A DNA stretch of 14,131 nt from Pseudomonadaceae bacterium UBA836 (GTDB taxonomy: Bacteria > Pseudomonadota > Gammaproteobacteria > Pseudomonadales > Pseudomonadaceae): NCBI GenBank assembly GCA_002296055.1, contig DBHE01000126.1, forward strand, positions 4,082 to 18,212, in the 5' to 3' direction. The notes under the pieces are model-generated. The model made no database searches. It was not told the origin of the DNA and saw only the letters and a list, made by a program, of their open reading frames with translations. This document shows, in pieces, positions 5,522-13,423 of the stretch. Made by a program: the position numbers and the translations under genes. How positions within the stretch are numbered: the stretch's first letter is position 1; each line of letters starts with the position of its first letter.

Positions 5522-8500
5522 TCAGCCTGCACTCGGCCACATTGCCTCGTTCAGTTCTTCCAGTACGGTATCGAGTTGACTGTTGAGCACCTTGTCGAGC
5601 TGCCTGGCGCCGCCGTGTTCGGCAAAGCGGTTGTTGACGAAGTCGCGGTCGATGATGACCTCGTGCACCAGCTGTTTTGACAGCCGCTCCAGCCATTTGC
5701 GTTGCGCCGGCAGCCAGTTGTGGCTCTGATAGATGCGTTGCATGGCCTGGGCGACGCGCTGCTCAAAGGGCAGCAGCGGTTCGCCAATGGCGGCGCGGCG
5801 AATATGACCGATGATACTGGCGGCGATGTCCTGGTTGGTCTGGTTGCGCACGGCGCTTTGCAGGTTGGCTTCGGTGTAACCGGCGCCGTCGAGCAACAGG
5901 CGCACTTCCTTGAGTTGCTCGCGGGTGAGGTCGCCGGGGCGATTGACTACCACCGACAGCGCCGCGCTCTGGTTGAGCTGCTCGCGGATGAAGGCGTTGA
6001 AGCTGTCGAGATAGTCTTCGGGCTTGCTGTGTGCGCCGTAGCTCTGGCTGCGCTCGCGGATTTCGTCGTGGTGCTCGGAGAGGATCGGCTGGCGCTCGCT
6101 GCCGAGCAGGTCGTTTACCTGCGCCAGTTGATTCAGCAAGCCGCTGTGCTGGCTGATGAACTGGGCGGCCTGTGTCGGGCCCAGGCTGTGCAGGTGGCGG
6201 TGCAGGCTCTTCGGTTCAACACCCCAGAGGTCCTGCAGTTCATCCAGCTTGTGTTTCAGCGGGGCGTTGGTTTCGGCCTTTTTCTCGGCTTTGCGCAACA
6301 CGCGCATGACCTTCTGGCTGAGCTGGCTGAGCACGACGTCGGCCTGGCTCTCATTGGGTGCGTCGCCCGGGGCCTTCAGCGCGCGTTCGAGCTGCTTGGG
6401 GTCGGTCAGCTCTGTGACCAGCTGTTCCAGTGTGATGCTCGGGTCTTTGACCAGCGGCTTCATGGTGTTGACGTCGCTCAGCGCGGCGTAGATGTCTACC
6501 GGGTCGAAGATGCGGAATACGGTTTTGCCGATCTCGTCGCAGCGGCGGGTGGCGCGGCCGATCATCTGTTCATAGAGGATGCGTGACTTGACCCGCCGCA
6601 TGAACACCAGATTGCAGATGCGCGGCACGTCGATACCGGTGGTCAGCAGGTCAACGGTAATGGCGATGTTGGGATAGCGCTCGTTCTTGTACTGGCGGAT
6701 CAGTTGTTCGACCTTGTCGCTCTGGCCGGTGATCTTGGCCACCGCCGCCTGGTTGTATTCGCCGTTGTAGAGGGCCTTGAAGGCGTCGTCCAGCAGCCGC
6801 TTGACCATGTCGGCATGCAGGTCGGTGGCGCAGAAAATCAGGGTTTTCTCTTCGCCAAAGGGGTCAAGCTCCTGCACCAGTTGCTCGCAGATGACGCGGT
6901 TGAAGTTCTCGTTGATAACCCGGCGGTTAAAGGCGTCAACCTCGAAGTTGAGTTCGTCTTCCAGCTCGGCACTTTCCACTTCGCCGGTCTGGGTGTTGAT
7001 GGCGCTGACCTGTTCGCCCTTGGCGAAGTTGATGCCGTTTTCGCTGAGCAGGGTCTGGTAGCGGATGGGCGGCTCATGGTCGATCAGCCAGTCATCGGCG
7101 ACGGCTTCGCGATAGGAGTAGGTGTAAACCGGTTTGCCGAAAATGTCGCTGGTGTGTTTGGCCGGCGTGGCGGTCAGGGCGATCTTCACGGCGTCGAAGT
7201 AGTCGAGCACCCGGCGGTAACTGGACAGGTACTGACTAGCGTCGCGGGTGGCGATTTCCCCTTCGGTCATTTCCTGATCGAGGGTGTAGCCGCGGTGGGC
7301 TTCGTCGATGATGATGCAGTCGAACTGGTCAATCGGCGGCGGGTTATCGCTCATGAAGATGCGCTTGACCATCGCCTGCACGGTCGCGACCTGAATGCGG
7401 GTTTCGGCTTCGGCGGCCATGTCGCCCAGCTCGGCGACGTTATAAATCTGCGACAGGGTGCTGCTTTGCTCCAGCGGCGCATCGTGAAAGGCGTCGATGG
7501 CCTGTTGGCCGAGCGAGGTGCGATCCACCAGGAACAGGATGCGTTTGAAACGCTCGGCTTTCAAAAAGCGATACATCAAACCAATGATGGTGCGGGTTTT
7601 GCCGGTGCCGGTGGCCATGGCCAGCAGGGCGGCGCGAATGTCTTTGGCCAGGGCGGTCTCAACCGCACCGATCGCCTGCTGCTGGTAGTTGCGCAGTTTC
7701 AGGTAGCCAAAGGGTTCGGCCTGCAGCTTTTGCTGGGCGTCTTCCTTGCTGCGCTTGAGCAGGTCTTGCAGGCCGGCAGGCGTATGAAACTCCTGCAGGG
7801 CGCGGCGCGTGTTGGCCGGGTGACGCACGTCGCGGAACCAGATGCCGGACTGTTCTGCCAGCTGCGGCACGAAAGGGCGGCCGTTGCAGGAGTATACGAA
7901 GGGCACCTTGTAATGGCCGTCTGCTTCATCTGGCCAGGCGATGGTGCGGCCTGCCTCTTCCCAGGCGCCGGTCAGTGGCGGCATCACCTCAAAGCCTTTG
8001 CTGTAGCGCTCTGCCTGGGGAATCTTGCCGGAGACGTTAGTGTTTTCCTTCTTGGCTTCGACCACGGCAATCGCTGTCAGACCGGCAAACAGAACGTAAT
8101 CGGCGCGGCCTTTTTCGCCCTTGTAGCGCGTTGGCCACTCGGCAATGGCGATGTTCTTGCCCTTCTCCGGGCGGATGCCGTTTTTCCAAGTCAGCGCTTC
8201 GCTGTCGGCCTGCCAGCCGGCCTCCTGCAGCTGCTGGTCGATCAGGATGCGGGTCAGTGCTTCATCCAGCACGATGTGCTGTGTTGCAGCTTGGGTGTGG
8301 CGGTTAAGGGTCTGACGTTGCGCGGACTGGGTCTGGTCGTCCTGGGCAGCAAGTTGCGCCTGCAACGCCTTGAGCTTGGTTTCGTATTCGTGTTGCTGTT
8401 TTTGCAGCGCCTGCTCGTGTGCCGCTGCCTGCTCGGCCAGGGCGCGCGATTCCTCGTCCATCGCGTGGGCGAGGGCTTCGTATTCGTCTTTCTCTTTGGC

Positions 8501-9040
8501 GATCAGCTCGTTCAGTTGCTGGCTTGAGCCGAGGTCGAGGCTGGCTTGCTGCAGTTCGCTCTGCAATTGGCTGATTTGTGCCTGGAGCTTGCGCAGCTGC
8601 TCGCTCGGGTCGGTTGGCGGAACAAAGGGGCCGGGCTTGAACCCTGTGCCTGCCTTACCGAAGGACTGGTGAAACCAGACCGCCAGCTTGCGCGCCACAA
8701 TCAAGCCGCTCATGGCTTCACGGTGCTGCGTTTTGAATTGATGGGTGGCCTTATTGCCTTCGATACGCAGGGTGTGGAACAGCTCGCGCACAACGGGCTC
8801 GAGCTTCAACTCGCGATGGATGCGGTAGAGCAGGTCCGCCTGAGTAGTTTGTTCATCAAAGGTGATGCCGGCCAGGGCGGCCAGATGCTGGGCGAGCGCT
8901 TCACCCAGCTGACGGAGCTTGATCAGGGTGGTATTCGGGTCGCTGGCAAAGGCACGCTCAGCGGCGCCAGCCAGTTCGACCAACAGCGGGTCGTGTTCGG
9001 CCAGAAAGCCAAAATTGGTGGATTGCTCAGCCGCCCGCAT
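5522..9040 (-). CDS. hsdR: Type I restriction endonuclease subunit HsdR
   Basis: HsdR translocates DNA using ATP and cleaves unmodified DNA far from the target after joining HsdM2-HsdS. The 1172-residue length and order match EcoKI HsdR (type IA). The N-terminus includes DPNTTLIKLRQLGEA, then a Gln/Glu-rich coiled coil (about 145-245) and the nuclease fold with D314 (RADYVLF) and V-E-A-K (E328, K330). Helicase motifs follow: Walker A ATGTGKT (about 476-482), DEAH (579-582), TATP, and motif VI QMIGRATR (about 825-832). The helical C-terminal domain binds the methylase. No catalytic residue is missing. A GTG at 9049 is in frame, but its Shine-Dalgarno would be 1 base away; the ATG at 9040 has GGGAG 10 bases upstream and is preferred. 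It lies 88 bases beyond the DUF1826 gene and 306 bases before fic, so it may be transcribed separately from fic-hsdM-hsdS. Confidence 0.96.
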   Translation of the reverse strand: MRAAEQSTNFGFLAEHDPLLVELAGAAERAFASDPNTTLIKLRQLGEALAQHLAALAGITFDEQTTQADLLYRIHRELKLEPVVRELFHTLRIEGNKATHQFKTQHREAMSGLIVARKLAVWFHQSFGKAGTGFKPGPFVPPTDPSEQLRKLQAQISQLQSELQQASLDLGSSQQLNELIAKEKDEYEALAHAMDEESRALAEQAAAHEQALQKQQHEYETKLKALQAQLAAQDDQTQSAQRQTLNRHTQAATQHIVLDEALTRILIDQQLQEAGWQADSEALTWKNGIRPEKGKNIAIAEWPTRYKGEKGRADYVLFAGLTAIAVVEAKKENTNVSGKIPQAERYSKGFEVMPPLTGAWEEAGRTIAWPDEADGHYKVPFVYSCNGRPFVPQLAEQSGIWFRDVRHPANTRRALQEFHTPAGLQDLLKRSKEDAQQKLQAEPFGYLKLRNYQQQAIGAVETALAKDIRAALLAMATGTGKTRTIIGLMYRFLKAERFKRILFLVDRTSLGQQAIDAFHDAPLEQSSTLSQIYNVAELGDMAAEAETRIQVATVQAMVKRIFMSDNPPPIDQFDCIIIDEAHRGYTLDQEMTEGEIATRDASQYLSSYRRVLDYFDAVKIALTATPAKHTSDIFGKPVYTYSYREAVADDWLIDHEPPIRYQTLLSENGINFAKGEQVSAINTQTGEVESAELEDELNFEVDAFNRRVINENFNRVICEQLVQELDPFGEEKTLIFCATDLHADMVKRLLDDAFKALYNGEYNQAAVAKITGQSDKVEQLIRQYKNERYPNIAITVDLLTTGIDVPRICNLVFMRRVKSRILYEQMIGRATRRCDEIGKTVFRIFDPVDIYAALSDVNTMKPLVKDPSITLEQLVTELTDPKQLERALKAPGDAPNESQADVVLSQLSQKVMRVLRKAEKKAETNAPLKHKLDELQDLWGVEPKSLHRHLHSLGPTQAAQFISQHSGLLNQLAQVNDLLGSERQPILSEHHDEIRERSQSYGAHSKPEDYLDSFNAFIREQLNQSAALSVVVNRPGDLTREQLKEVRLLLDGAGYTEANLQSAVRNQTNQDIAASIIGHIRRAAIGEPLLPFEQRVAQAMQRIYQSHNWLPAQRKWLERLSKQLVHEVIIDRDFVNNRFAEHGGARQLDKVLNSQLDTVLEELNEAMWPSAG

Positions 9041-9050
9041 TGTATTCACG

Positions 9051-9055
9051 CTCCC
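9051..9055 (-). promoter_or_regulatory. hsdR ribosome binding site that decides the start
   Basis: GGGAG on the minus strand is 10 bases before ATG (9040) but only 1 base before the in-frame GTG (9049). Initiation at the ATG is therefore the workable choice. Confidence 0.5.
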
Positions 9056-9128
9056 TGTTCTCGACGCGCGCTCTACTTTGCATCATCCGGCCCGGTTTGT
9101 CGCCCTCCGCTCGGTTCGCGCGCCGCGT

Positions 9129-9794
9129 TCAAAACTGCGGATCAATCGTCAGCAACAAGCGCTGCTGCCCAGCCGCAACGGCAGGACTGCGATGCACGAT
9201 GCCGCGCTCTTCATTACCTACCCAGCCGCTGCCCTTGAGCAGACAGACATCGCCTTCAGTCAGCTGCCGAATGGCGCCAGCATCACGCACCACTTCCGGT
9301 TTACCCGGCTCGGGCTTGCCCAGGCCGGCGCGCTCCAGCGCCTGCTCGGGTAGCCATTCGCTGCCGGGGCCGCTGTAGGTAGTTACCAGGCGCACCGGCA
9401 GGTTGTCGCAATGAAAGCGCGGACACATGGTGCCAGCAAGCAGACGCATACGAATGCCCACCGCATCAACGTCGAACAAACAGGCCACCGCCTCGGCCAG
9501 CAGACGCACGTCGGCAATCAGCTCACCGGCATGCTGTGGCGCGGGCATACTGCGCGTCAGCGCCTGTTCCAACGCCGAATCCGGTACGCCGCGCCAAGCC
9601 AGCTCCCAAGGCTGCGCCGCGCACTGGGCCGCGATACTAGCCAGCAGTTGCGGCGCCAGCTCGCGTTGCATGATGGCGATGGTGATCGCCTCGTCAAATA
9701 CCCCGGCCAACACGCCGAGATCTGGACCGGTGGCCCAGTGAGCCCCGACGTGGCTGGCCGCAGAGCCTGCGCTCAGTAGTGCCTGTGTACGCAT
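9129..9794 (-). CDS. DUF1826 family protein of the zinc-starvation unit
   Basis: A 221-residue protein of the DUF1826 family, whose function is unknown to me and which often sits beside ZigA-type GTPases in Pseudomonas. The C-terminal half looks like a small beta-barrel: PRFHCDNLPVRLVTTYSGPG (125-144) contains H128-x-D130, GIVHRSP contains H201, and QRLLLTID has R212. H-x-D, a distal H and an R about 11 residues later is the layout of Fe(II)/2-oxoglutarate oxygenases; assigning that chemistry is my inference. An upstream in-frame start would begin inside zigA and give unlike residues. The ATG at 9794 lies 5 bases after the zigA stop, with GGGAG about 12 bases upstream, so the two form one operon, presumably under Zur. 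Confidence 0.85.
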   Translation of the reverse strand: MRTQALLSAGSAASHVGAHWATGPDLGVLAGVFDEAITIAIMQRELAPQLLASIAAQCAAQPWELAWRGVPDSALEQALTRSMPAPQHAGELIADVRLLAEAVACLFDVDAVGIRMRLLAGTMCPRFHCDNLPVRLVTTYSGPGSEWLPEQALERAGLGKPEPGKPEVVRDAGAIRQLTEGDVCLLKGSGWVGNEERGIVHRSPAVAAGQQRLLLTIDPQF

Positions 9795-9799
9795 TACGC

Positions 9800-11019
9800 C
9801 TAGCGCTCCCAGCCCTCGAAGGGATTCGGCCACGTCTCCCAAACGGCAGGGCCCTGCGCCATTTCCTCGTCGTTCAGCAGGCAGGCATCCAGCGCCGCGC
9901 ATAGGGCGCTCTGGTCCATCTGCATGCCAATCAGCACCAACTCCTGCCGAGCATCGCCCACTTGCTCATCCCACTTACTGCGAATCAAGGCAACAGACTC
10001 AGGGTCATCCGGCCACTGCTCGGGCGGCACCGCCGCCCACCAGTAACCCGCCGGCCCGTGCCGTGCGACCGCGCCCGCCTGCGACCATTGCCCGGCCATG
10101 GCGGGCGCGCTGGCCAGCCAGAAAAGCCTTTGGAGCGCACCACGCCCGGCCACTCACTGTTGACCAGGGTGAAGAAGCGCTGCGGGTGGAACGGGCGACG
10201 GGCACGGTAGACAAAACTGCCAATACCGTACTCTTCAGTTTCCGGCGTGTGGCTGCCGCGCAGCTCCTGCAGCCAGCCGGGCGCCTGGGAGGCAGCGCTA
10301 AAGTCAAACAACCCGGTATCGAGTACCCGATCCAGCGGCACCTGGCCAAACTCGGCCATCTCGATGCGCGCGCGCGGGTTGAGGCTGGCCAGAATGGCGA
10401 TCAAGCGGTCGCGCTCTTCTGCACTGATCAGGTCGGTCTTATTGACGACGATGACATCGCAAAACTCCACCTGCTCGATCAGCAGATCGACCACGTTGCG
10501 CTCGTCTTCTTCGCCCAGTGATTCGCCGCGTTCCTGCACGCTGTCCTGCGAGCTGTAATCACGCAGAAAGTTAAAGCCATCCACCACGGTGACCATGGTG
10601 TCGAGCTGGGCAACCTCGTTGAGGCTCTTGCCGTCTTCGGCCTCAAAGGTGAAGGTCTCGGCCACCGGCAGCGGCTCGGAGATACCGGTGGACTCGATCA
10701 CCAGTTGATCAAAGCGCCCTTCGGCAGCCAGCCGGGAGACCTCTTCGAGCAGGTCTTCGCGCAGGGTGCAGCAGATGCAGCCATTGCTCATTTCCACCAG
10801 CTTTTCGTCGGTCCGTGACAACTGCGCGGTGCCATCACGCACCAGCGCTGCGTCAATGTTCACTTCGCTCATGTCATTGACGATAACCGCCAGGCGACGA
10901 CCTTCGCGGTTGTTCAAAAGGTGGTTGAGCAGCGTGGTCTTGCCGGCACCAAGAAAGCCGGACAGCACGGTAACGGGGAGTTTGCGGGCTGCAGGCGCAG
11001 ACCGGGCGAGATCATTCAT
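9800..11019 (-). pseudogene. zigA: ZigA-like COG0523 (CobW/YciC) zinc GTPase, frameshifted
   Basis: COG0523 GTPases of the ZigA/YciC/ZagA group are made under zinc shortage and are thought to deliver zinc to client proteins. Visible are Walker A GFLGAGKT (21-28), the metal-binding CxCC in [10 protein letters not shown] (C81, C83, C84), ESTGISEP, and the guanine motif NKTD (193-196). The CobW C-terminal domain starts at about 265. The frame breaks after residue 299 (VRSKGF) at a run of four T (plus-strand AAAA, 10122-10125). One added T restores a continuous 406-codon gene ending PNPFEGWER at 9800, the usual length. As sequenced, the product instead runs on in the wrong frame to a stop at 9985. 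The ATG at 11019 is preceded by AGAGGA at good spacing. The GTPase domain is whole, so a truncated active protein is possible. Sequencing error, recent mutation and low-level slippage are all open. Confidence 0.85.
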
Positions 11020-11097
11020 CGGGTATTCCTCTGGACAGGCGTGAGCAGCCTCACCACCGCACTCTGCTGGGCGTTTCAATTGAGACCGCACAAAAAC

Positions 11098-11110
11098 GTT
11101 ACGTTATAAC
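11098..11110 (-). promoter_or_regulatory. Candidate Zur box upstream of zigA
   Basis: GTTACGTTATAAC matches 10 of 12 defined positions of the gammaproteobacterial Zur core GTTATANTATAAC. It lies 79 bases upstream of the zigA ATG. On the minus strand it contains TATAAC, a possible -10 with TTGCCC 15 bases upstream. Zinc-loaded Zur bound here would cover the promoter, which fits zinc repression of zigA and DUF1826. Confidence 0.6.
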
Positions 11111-11185
11111 AATTATCGCGATCGGGCAATGTGGGCCGACACGCGGAACTGGCCAGAGGAGGAATAAACGCACCTGCTGAAACGC

Positions 11186-11212
11186 AAACAGCCTCCATTG
11201 CGGAGGCTGTTT
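11186..11212 (-). terminator. Intrinsic terminator of yghU
   Basis: AAACAGCCTCC (11186-11196) and GGAGGCTGTTT (11202-11212) form a perfect 11-bp stem around ATTGC, 23 bases past the yghU stop. On the minus strand the stem ends in TTT and is followed by GCGTTT. It also insulates yghU from the zigA promoter region. Confidence 0.75.
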
Positions 11213-11234
11213 GAAGTCGAGTACCGCGCTGCGT

Positions 11235-12080
11235 TCAGGCGTCGCTGATATCGCTGGCGTCGTGACGCTCGGCCACCTGCAGGGCTTCATCGCCCCACAC
11301 GCGATTGACCCGGCGACCGCGCTGCACGGCTGGCCGCTCGGAAATCTCGGCGGCCCAGCGGCGCACATGCTCGTACTCGTGCACCGAAAGGAATTCAGCC
11401 GCATCATACAGAGCACCTTCTACCAGCAGGCCGTACCAGGGGTAGATGGCGATATCGGCGACGCTGTACTCGTCGCCCGCCATGTAGCGGTTGTCGGCCA
11501 GGTGGCGGTTGAGCACGTCCAGCTGACGCTTCACTTCCATGGCGAAGCGATTAATCGGGTACTCGAACTTTTCCGGCGCGTAGGCATAGAAGTGGCCAAA
11601 ACCACCACCCAAGTAGGGCGCCGAGCCCATCTGCCAGAACAGCCAGTTCATCGCTTCGGTGCGCTTGCCGTGATCGGTCGGCAGCAGCGCGCCAAACTTC
11701 TCCGCCAGATACAGCAGGATCGAGCCAGACTCGAACACCCGCGTGGGCGGGTTGGTGCCGTGGTCCATCAGCGCCGGAATTTTGGAGTTGGGGTTAACCT
11801 CCACAAAGCCGCTGCTGAACTGGTCACCCTCATTGATGCGCACCAGCCAGGCATCGTATTCAGCGCCGCTGTGGCCCAGCGCCAGCAGTTCTTCGAGCAT
11901 GATGGTGGCCTTGACGCCGTTGGGCGTGGCCAGCGAATACAGCTGGAACGGGTGCTTGCCCACCGGCCGATCCTTGTCGTGGGTCGGTCCGGCAATCGGG
12001 CGATTGATACTGGCAAACTTGCCGCCGTTCTCGCTATCCCAGGTCCAGACCTTGGGGGGTGTATAACTGCTGTCAGTCAT
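11235..12080 (-). CDS. yghU: YghU-type glutathione S-transferase / disulfide reductase
   Basis: The 281 residues match E. coli YghU from end to end. They open with the characteristic N-terminal extension KVWTWDSENGGKFASINRP (about 10-28). The thioredoxin-like domain contains QLYSLATPNG (46-55), NSKIPAL with the cis-proline (98-104), and the glutathione-binding ESGSI (117-121). The all-helical domain holds MNWLFWQMGSAPYLGGGFGHF and AGDEYSVADIAIYPW, and the tail is HDASDISDA. YghU binds glutathione and reduces disulfides in small substrates; its physiological target is not settled. The ATG at 12080 has AGGA 9 bases upstream. It is 101 bases downstream of the exporter gene, with its own candidate promoter and terminator, so it is probably a single-gene unit. 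Confidence 0.95.
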   Translation of the reverse strand: MTDSSYTPPKVWTWDSENGGKFASINRPIAGPTHDKDRPVGKHPFQLYSLATPNGVKATIMLEELLALGHSGAEYDAWLVRINEGDQFSSGFVEVNPNSKIPALMDHGTNPPTRVFESGSILLYLAEKFGALLPTDHGKRTEAMNWLFWQMGSAPYLGGGFGHFYAYAPEKFEYPINRFAMEVKRQLDVLNRHLADNRYMAGDEYSVADIAIYPWYGLLVEGALYDAAEFLSVHEYEHVRRWAAEISERPAVQRGRRVNRVWGDEALQVAERHDASDISDA

Positions 12081-12128
12081 GCGCTGTCTTCCTATGCTCT
12101 GAAATCAGACCCAAAGGGTAGACGACAA

Positions 12129-12157
12129 AGAATGTCGAGCCAGGTTCAGCAGGTCAA
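12129..12157 (-). promoter_or_regulatory. Candidate yghU promoter
   Basis: On the minus strand, TTGACC (12157-12152) and CATTCT (12134-12129) are 17 bases apart. The -35 matches 5 of 6 consensus bases, the -10 only 3 of 6. It lies in the gap between the exporter and yghU, 49 bases before the ATG. Confidence 0.3.
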
Positions 12158-12181
12158 TGCCGAATTCTCGCGCTCCCTGTA

Positions 12182-12793
12182 CTAAAACACCAAGCGTGCG
12201 CCAAAGCCCACCAACAGCGCGCCAAAAGCCCAACGCTGCAGCTGCTGCAAGCGTGGGCGCTCGCGCAGCCAGCCACCCATCAGCCTGCCGCTGGCGACGT
12301 AAACCAGATCGAAGCACACACCGATCAGCAGCAAAATGATGCCCAGCAGGGTGAACTGCCAGGCGACGCTGCCGCCATGGGGATCAATGAACTGCGGCAA
12401 CAACACCGAGCAGAACAACAGCGCCTTGGGGTTGCTGATGTTGGTCAGAAGCCCGCGCCAGAATGCAGCCCACACGGTTGGCGAGCGACGCGCAGCGCCG
12501 ACCTCCGGCACCAGTGACGAGGCGCGCCAGATAGAGACGCCCAGCCAGATGAGATAGACCGCGCCGAACAGGCGCACCGCGTTAAAGGCCCAGGGCGCGG
12601 TCTGCAGCAGCGCCGCCAGACCAAGCCCCGCCAGCGCCACGTGGGCCGCGCGAGCCAGCGCGAGACCGGCGATGGTGCCAACGCTCTGCCAGCGCGAATG
12701 GCTCGCAGCCGTCTGCAATAGCAGCAGCATATCCGGCCCCGGGACCAGATACGCCACCGCCAGGGCACCAACAAACATCCACAATTCGGTCAT
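12182..12793 (-). CDS. LysE/RhtB-family amino-acid exporter
   Basis: A 203-residue inner-membrane protein with about six hydrophobic segments, the usual size for the LysE/RhtB translocator family, which exports amino acids or related metabolites. The family signatures are YLVPGPDMLLLL at the first segment (PGPD 18-21), LFGAVYLIWLGVSIWR (75-90), and GLLTNISNPKALLFCSVLLPQFI (114-136). The substrate cannot be told from sequence. The ATG at 12793 has GGAG 10 bases upstream. It is transcribed divergently from an Lrp-family regulator across 143 bases, a common pairing in which the regulator senses an amino acid and controls the exporter. Confidence 0.93.
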   Translation of the reverse strand: MTELWMFVGALAVAYLVPGPDMLLLLQTAASHSRWQSVGTIAGLALARAAHVALAGLGLAALLQTAPWAFNAVRLFGAVYLIWLGVSIWRASSLVPEVGAARRSPTVWAAFWRGLLTNISNPKALLFCSVLLPQFIDPHGGSVAWQFTLLGIILLLIGVCFDLVYVASGRLMGGWLRERPRLQQLQRWAFGALLVGFGARLVF

Positions 12794-12883
12794 CTCAGGC
12801 GCGCTCCGGCCGTGTCATCTCTCAGCAGCTATGGTAGGGCCGAGTGGCGATACAGGTCATTGCGAGTTAGTGCGCCAACGTTT

Positions 12884-12912
12884 TAGTTATTGGCATAAAC
12901 TGCCAGCTAATA
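12884..12912. promoter_or_regulatory. Candidate operator for the Lrp-family regulator
   Basis: TGGCA (12891-12895) and TGCCA (12901-12905) are perfect inverted arms around TAAAC. The symmetry carries on weakly outward, with 9 of 13 positions matching per half, ending in the AT-rich TTAG and AATAA. It lies 25 bases before the regulator's start and about 90 bases from the exporter's start. That suits self-repression, and perhaps control of the divergent exporter. The Lrp family prefers such AT-flanked sites. No strong promoter hexamers are seen; TTGCGA (12860-12865) is a possible -35. Confidence 0.4.
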
Positions 12913-12924
12913 ATCAAATAAATT

Positions 12925-12928
12925 GAGA
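12925..12928 (+). promoter_or_regulatory. Ribosome binding site deciding the Lrp-family start
   Basis: GAGA lies 8 bases before the ATG at 12937 but only 2 bases before the ATG at 12931. The second start is favoured. Confidence 0.45.
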
Positions 12929-12936
12929 ATATGCCA

Positions 12937-13422
12937 ATGAACTTGGATAACCTGGACAGACGCATCCTCGACGCCCTGCAGCGCAATGCCAAACTGAGCA
13001 ACGTGCAACTGGCCGAAGAAGTCGGCCTGTCACCCTCGCCGTGTTTGCGCCGGGTGCGCTTGCTGGAAGAGGCAGGCGTGATTCGTGGCTACCACGCGCA
13101 GCTGGATCGCAGCAAAGCGGGCCTTGGGTTAACTGTGTTTGTGGGGGTAAAGGTCGAGCGGCACCACGACGAGTCGGCCAACGCCTTTCGCGCCGCGGTG
13201 ATTGATTTGCCGGAAGTGATTTCCTGCCACGTGGTGTCAGGCGAGTCGGACTTTCTGCTGCAGGTGGTGCTGCCAGACCTGGCCTCCTACGAGGACTTTC
13301 TATTCAGCACCCTGCTCAAACTCCCTGCGGTCAGCGACATTCGCAGCAACTTTGCCATCTCGACCGTGAAGTCGCAGACCGCAGTACCGCTGGATCATCT
13401 ACCGCAGGGCAGTCTGGGATAA
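12937..13422 (+). CDS. Lrp/AsnC-family transcriptional regulator
   Basis: The 161-residue protein has the standard family plan. An N-terminal DNA-binding domain opens LDNLDRRILDALQRNAKLSN, with the helix-turn-helix at about 22-45 (VQLAEEVGLSPSPCLRRVRLLEEAGVI). A C-terminal RAM ligand-binding and oligomerisation domain follows at about 63-140, including VISCHVVSGESDFLLQV (94-110) with the family G-x-x-D. Such proteins form dimers and octamers and respond to amino acids. A start at 12931 would add only two residues (Met-Pro), and spacing from GAGA favours 12937. It probably regulates itself and the divergent LysE-family exporter, given position. It is not the global Lrp itself as far as I can judge. 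The stop lies 1 base from that of the convergent transporter gene. Confidence 0.93.
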   Translation: MNLDNLDRRILDALQRNAKLSNVQLAEEVGLSPSPCLRRVRLLEEAGVIRGYHAQLDRSKAGLGLTVFVGVKVERHHDESANAFRAAVIDLPEVISCHVVSGESDFLLQVVLPDLASYEDFLFSTLLKLPAVSDIRSNFAISTVKSQTAVPLDHLPQGSLG

Positions 13423-13423
13423 C

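Noticed and set aside
6704..8527. 607-codon open frame on the plus strand
   Set aside because: It is antisense to hsdR over its helicase and nuclease regions. No ribosome site or domain is seen, and the composition is typical of a shadow frame.
10063..10140. Programmed -1 frameshift site in zigA
   Set aside because: The slip site GGC TTT TCT is not a canonical X-XXY-YYZ heptamer, and ZigA relatives are made from one frame; an indel or read error is more likely.
11211..12185. 324-codon open frame on the plus strand
   Set aside because: It is antisense to the full-length yghU gene, which matches its family from end to end.
12132..12185. 17-residue peptide MSSQVQQVNAEFSRSLY on the plus strand
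   Set aside because: Very short, no good ribosome site, and overlapping the end of the exporter gene; chance is the simpler reading.
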